Source of the DNA: Gossypium raimondii | Lineage: Eukaryota; Streptophyta; Magnoliopsida; Malvales; Malvaceae | NCBI RefSeq assembly: GCF_025698545.1 | Contig: NC_068575.1 | Span: 55,189,980-55,253,979 of the forward strand | Direction of reading: 5' to 3' | Length of the DNA: 64,000 bases | Shown: one piece after another, positions 62,449 through 64,000 of the stretch | How the letters are laid out: every line of letters begins with the position of its first letter | Numbering within the stretch: the first letter of the stretch is position 1 | Notes under the pieces: model-generated | Databases searched by the model: none | Told to the model about the DNA's origin: nothing | What the model saw: only the letters and a program-made list of their open reading frames with translations | Made by a program: the position numbers and the translations under genes

Positions 62449-63969
62449 TCACTCATGATCTTCGTGTCTGTAATGTAAAGCGAACTTGACAACTTCATAA
62501 AATGAAACAACAATCCCCACAGACGGACCAGTGCGACCAACACGAGGACCAAGTCCAGCAAACAGTCCCTTCATCCCTCCATCCCTGCACCAAATAACAG
62601 CTTGGTACAGTAAGCTAATTAAAGTGAATACGCATATAACCTTGAATGAGCTAACCTAATATATTAGGCAGCTTGACTACAAGATAGAGCAATTGTATTT
62701 CCTAAAATTGGCCTCAAGCACACACACTTCTGCTATAAAATAAAAGATTAAAGTGAATACGCATATAACCTTGAATGAGCTAACCTAATATATTAGGCAG
62801 CTTGACTACAAGATAGAGCAATTGTATTTCCTAAAATTGGCCTCAAGCACACACACTTCTGCTATAAAATAAAAGTCAGCATTCGCCTCCTATTGCTGCT
62901 CCTTGTCCTTTGTGTTACCCCATTGGAGTGTTTAAAACTATGTTGTTCTAGTTAGGACATAAGAGATGCATTCATTTAGTCATTTACTAGAAGATCTGCT
63001 ACTATGCACTTGACTGCAACTAGAACAAAGATGCAATATTATCTCAAGGAAAAGGAATATTGCGTACCTCCAAATTTCACGTAGAGTTTGTCTTGTAGTC
63101 ATCTTTAATGACTTGACAGGATCTTTCTGAAAATCATGAAAGAAAGTTTCAGAACGAAATGCACCAATCCATAGCATATATCTGAATAAAAAAACTAGTT
63201 AAATCTTTTCCTCAGAAATAGTTGCTCTCCTATGGTCACATATGTGTAGAGCAAGTGATGCTCTGAATATAATCCTTGGATAATCAGTTAGATCACTTTA
63301 CCGTGTTTGTGTGTGTGACTGTGTGTGTGGGTTCCTGCTTTCATCCTATCTAAACCGAAATGAAATTCATATGAAGAAACTAAAGACCTCTATCTGCCGT
63401 CGGGTCTTTGCAACATCTAGGGGACAGGTAACAGCTGCTGCGATGCTTCCTGCCACAAAACCAGCAGCAAAGTTTGCCCCAAGGATGCTACCTGCACCAG
63501 CTTCATCACCCATTGACACAAGCAGTTCTCTCCTGATCTGAAAAGGTCGAAAGAAACAAGAATTATGTTGAATGCATAAGGTAGCATTAAACATTTTTTT
63601 TGGGGGGAGGAGGGGGGGACACTTAGCTTTATCTCACCGGCTCAAGTGTTGCCCAACAGATTGCAGAGAAAGGAACATCACGAGCAAGTTGTGAACTAAG
63701 GCCAGTCCATAGGATGCGGTAGTTTTGTACTGTTATGAAGAATATGTCAGCAATAATGAACATCTTGCTTAGTTTAATCAAACTTTCTCAATTGAGATAA
63801 AATTTCTCATTCAATGCCAAAATTATACTTTTTCAGGCAGAGAGTAACTCACTCCAATAGTTAACTTACAGTTTTGAATGCAATTTGTGCTTGTCACTGG
63901 GTTGATTACTCCAACTAATGTCTTCCATACGCCTGCAGGCTTGATACCGCTTTTAGTTTCTTTAAATGC
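62449..63969 (-). CDS. Mitochondrial carrier of the MTM1/SLC25A39-40 type, 3' half only
   Basis: Inner-membrane mitochondrial carrier, partial: the 5' exons lie beyond the window. Visible exons on the minus strand are 63969-63870, 63729-63638, 63537-63388, 63126-63068 and 62584-62449, joined in frame with GT/AG sites, for 178 C-terminal residues. They read GVWKTLVGVINPVTSTN, then NYRILWTGLSSQLARDVPFS, AICWATLEPIRRELL, then AGFVAGSIAAAVTCPLDVAKTRRQIE. This last carries the third carrier signature (PLDVAKTRRQ). Then KDPVKSLKMTTRQTLREIWR and, in the last exon, GLFAGLGPRVGRTGPSVGIV, ending HYRHEDHE. The RILWTGL..QLARDVP part is characteristic of the MTM1 clade. Yeast MTM1 affects mitochondrial SOD2 metallation, and human SLC25A39/40 affect mitochondrial glutathione; the plant role is inferred. 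An intron contains the 129-bp repeat. Confidence 0.85.
62618..62875. repeat. Exact 129-bp tandem duplication in a carrier intron
   Basis: 62618-62746 and 62747-62875 appear identical base for base, starting ATTAAAGTGAATACG and ending ATAAAATAAAAG. It lies between the last two exons of the minus-strand carrier gene and does not touch coding sequence. Confidence 0.95.
63592..63619. repeat. T-run followed by G-rich tract in a carrier intron
   Basis: A T homopolymer passes into GGGGGGAGGAGGGGGGG. It is a marginal G-quadruplex candidate, placed about 20 bases beyond the donor of an exon of the minus-strand gene. Its length may also be unreliable. Confidence 0.6.
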
Positions 63970-64000
63970 CTGGTAATAAATTAAATATTCATAAAGTTGA

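Noticed and set aside
63301-63335. TG-rich run as a Z-DNA or regulatory element
   Set aside because: Short, interrupted dinucleotide repeat in an intron; ordinary microsatellite.

Overview
This window looks like nuclear chromosomal DNA from a eudicot plant. It has AT-rich intergenic DNA, multi-exon genes with canonical GT/AG introns, and plant-type transposons (CACTA end, hAT-like and foldback MITEs, SINE, LINE scrap, LTR remnants). The repeat types, including a degenerate AGCTC..GAGC array inside LTR-like DNA, resemble what I remember of cotton (Gossypium, Malvaceae). That species call is inference.

Layout. (1) 1-1200: the end of a CACTA element inserted in old LTR-like DNA. (2) 1719-5800 (-): a JAR1/GH3.11 jasmonoyl-isoleucine synthetase gene with a 5'UTR intron. 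(3) 5900-22300: about 16 kb without a recognisable gene, filled with LTR remnants, MITEs, a 1.3-kb foldback element, an old direct duplication, a SINE and a LINE RNase H scrap. (4) 22512-25660 (+): ADNT1, a mitochondrial adenine nucleotide carrier. (5) 25990-31170: intergenic. (6) 31171-36136 (+): a SPA1-like COP1 partner. (7) 36259-43313: a 3.5-kb unit present twice in tandem, each carrying a plant MLKL-like (HeLo/DUF1221 plus pseudokinase) gene on the minus strand. (8) 45679-49248 (+): a CMP-sialic-acid-transporter-like nucleotide-sugar transporter, whose exons 5-8 are repeated in a second tandem duplication (46854-52838). (9) 54234-58693 (+): gamma-tubulin. (10) 61244-61726 (+): a short AGP16/AGP20-type arabinogalactan peptide. 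(11) 62449 to the window end (-): the 3' half of a mitochondrial carrier of the MTM1/SLC25A39-40 type.

The genes do not form one pathway. They look like a conserved chromosome block. From memory, Arabidopsis carries MTM2-like carrier, AGP16, SPA1 and JAR1 close together (At2g46320-46370), AGP20 next to gamma-tubulin (At3g61640-61650), and an MLKL next to the CMP-sialic-acid-transporter-like gene (At5g41730/41760). This window holds the union of these sets.

The most striking structural signal is the pair of large, nearly identical tandem duplications 3.5 kb apart. Their copies differ almost only in homopolymer length, and the two MLKL copies carry different, non-shared frame disruptions. I read this as most likely an unpolished long-read assembly or gap-filling artefact, with very recent true duplication as the alternative. 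A G9C20 run followed by T11A19 between the two duplications strengthens the suspicion. I found no convincing new biological system.
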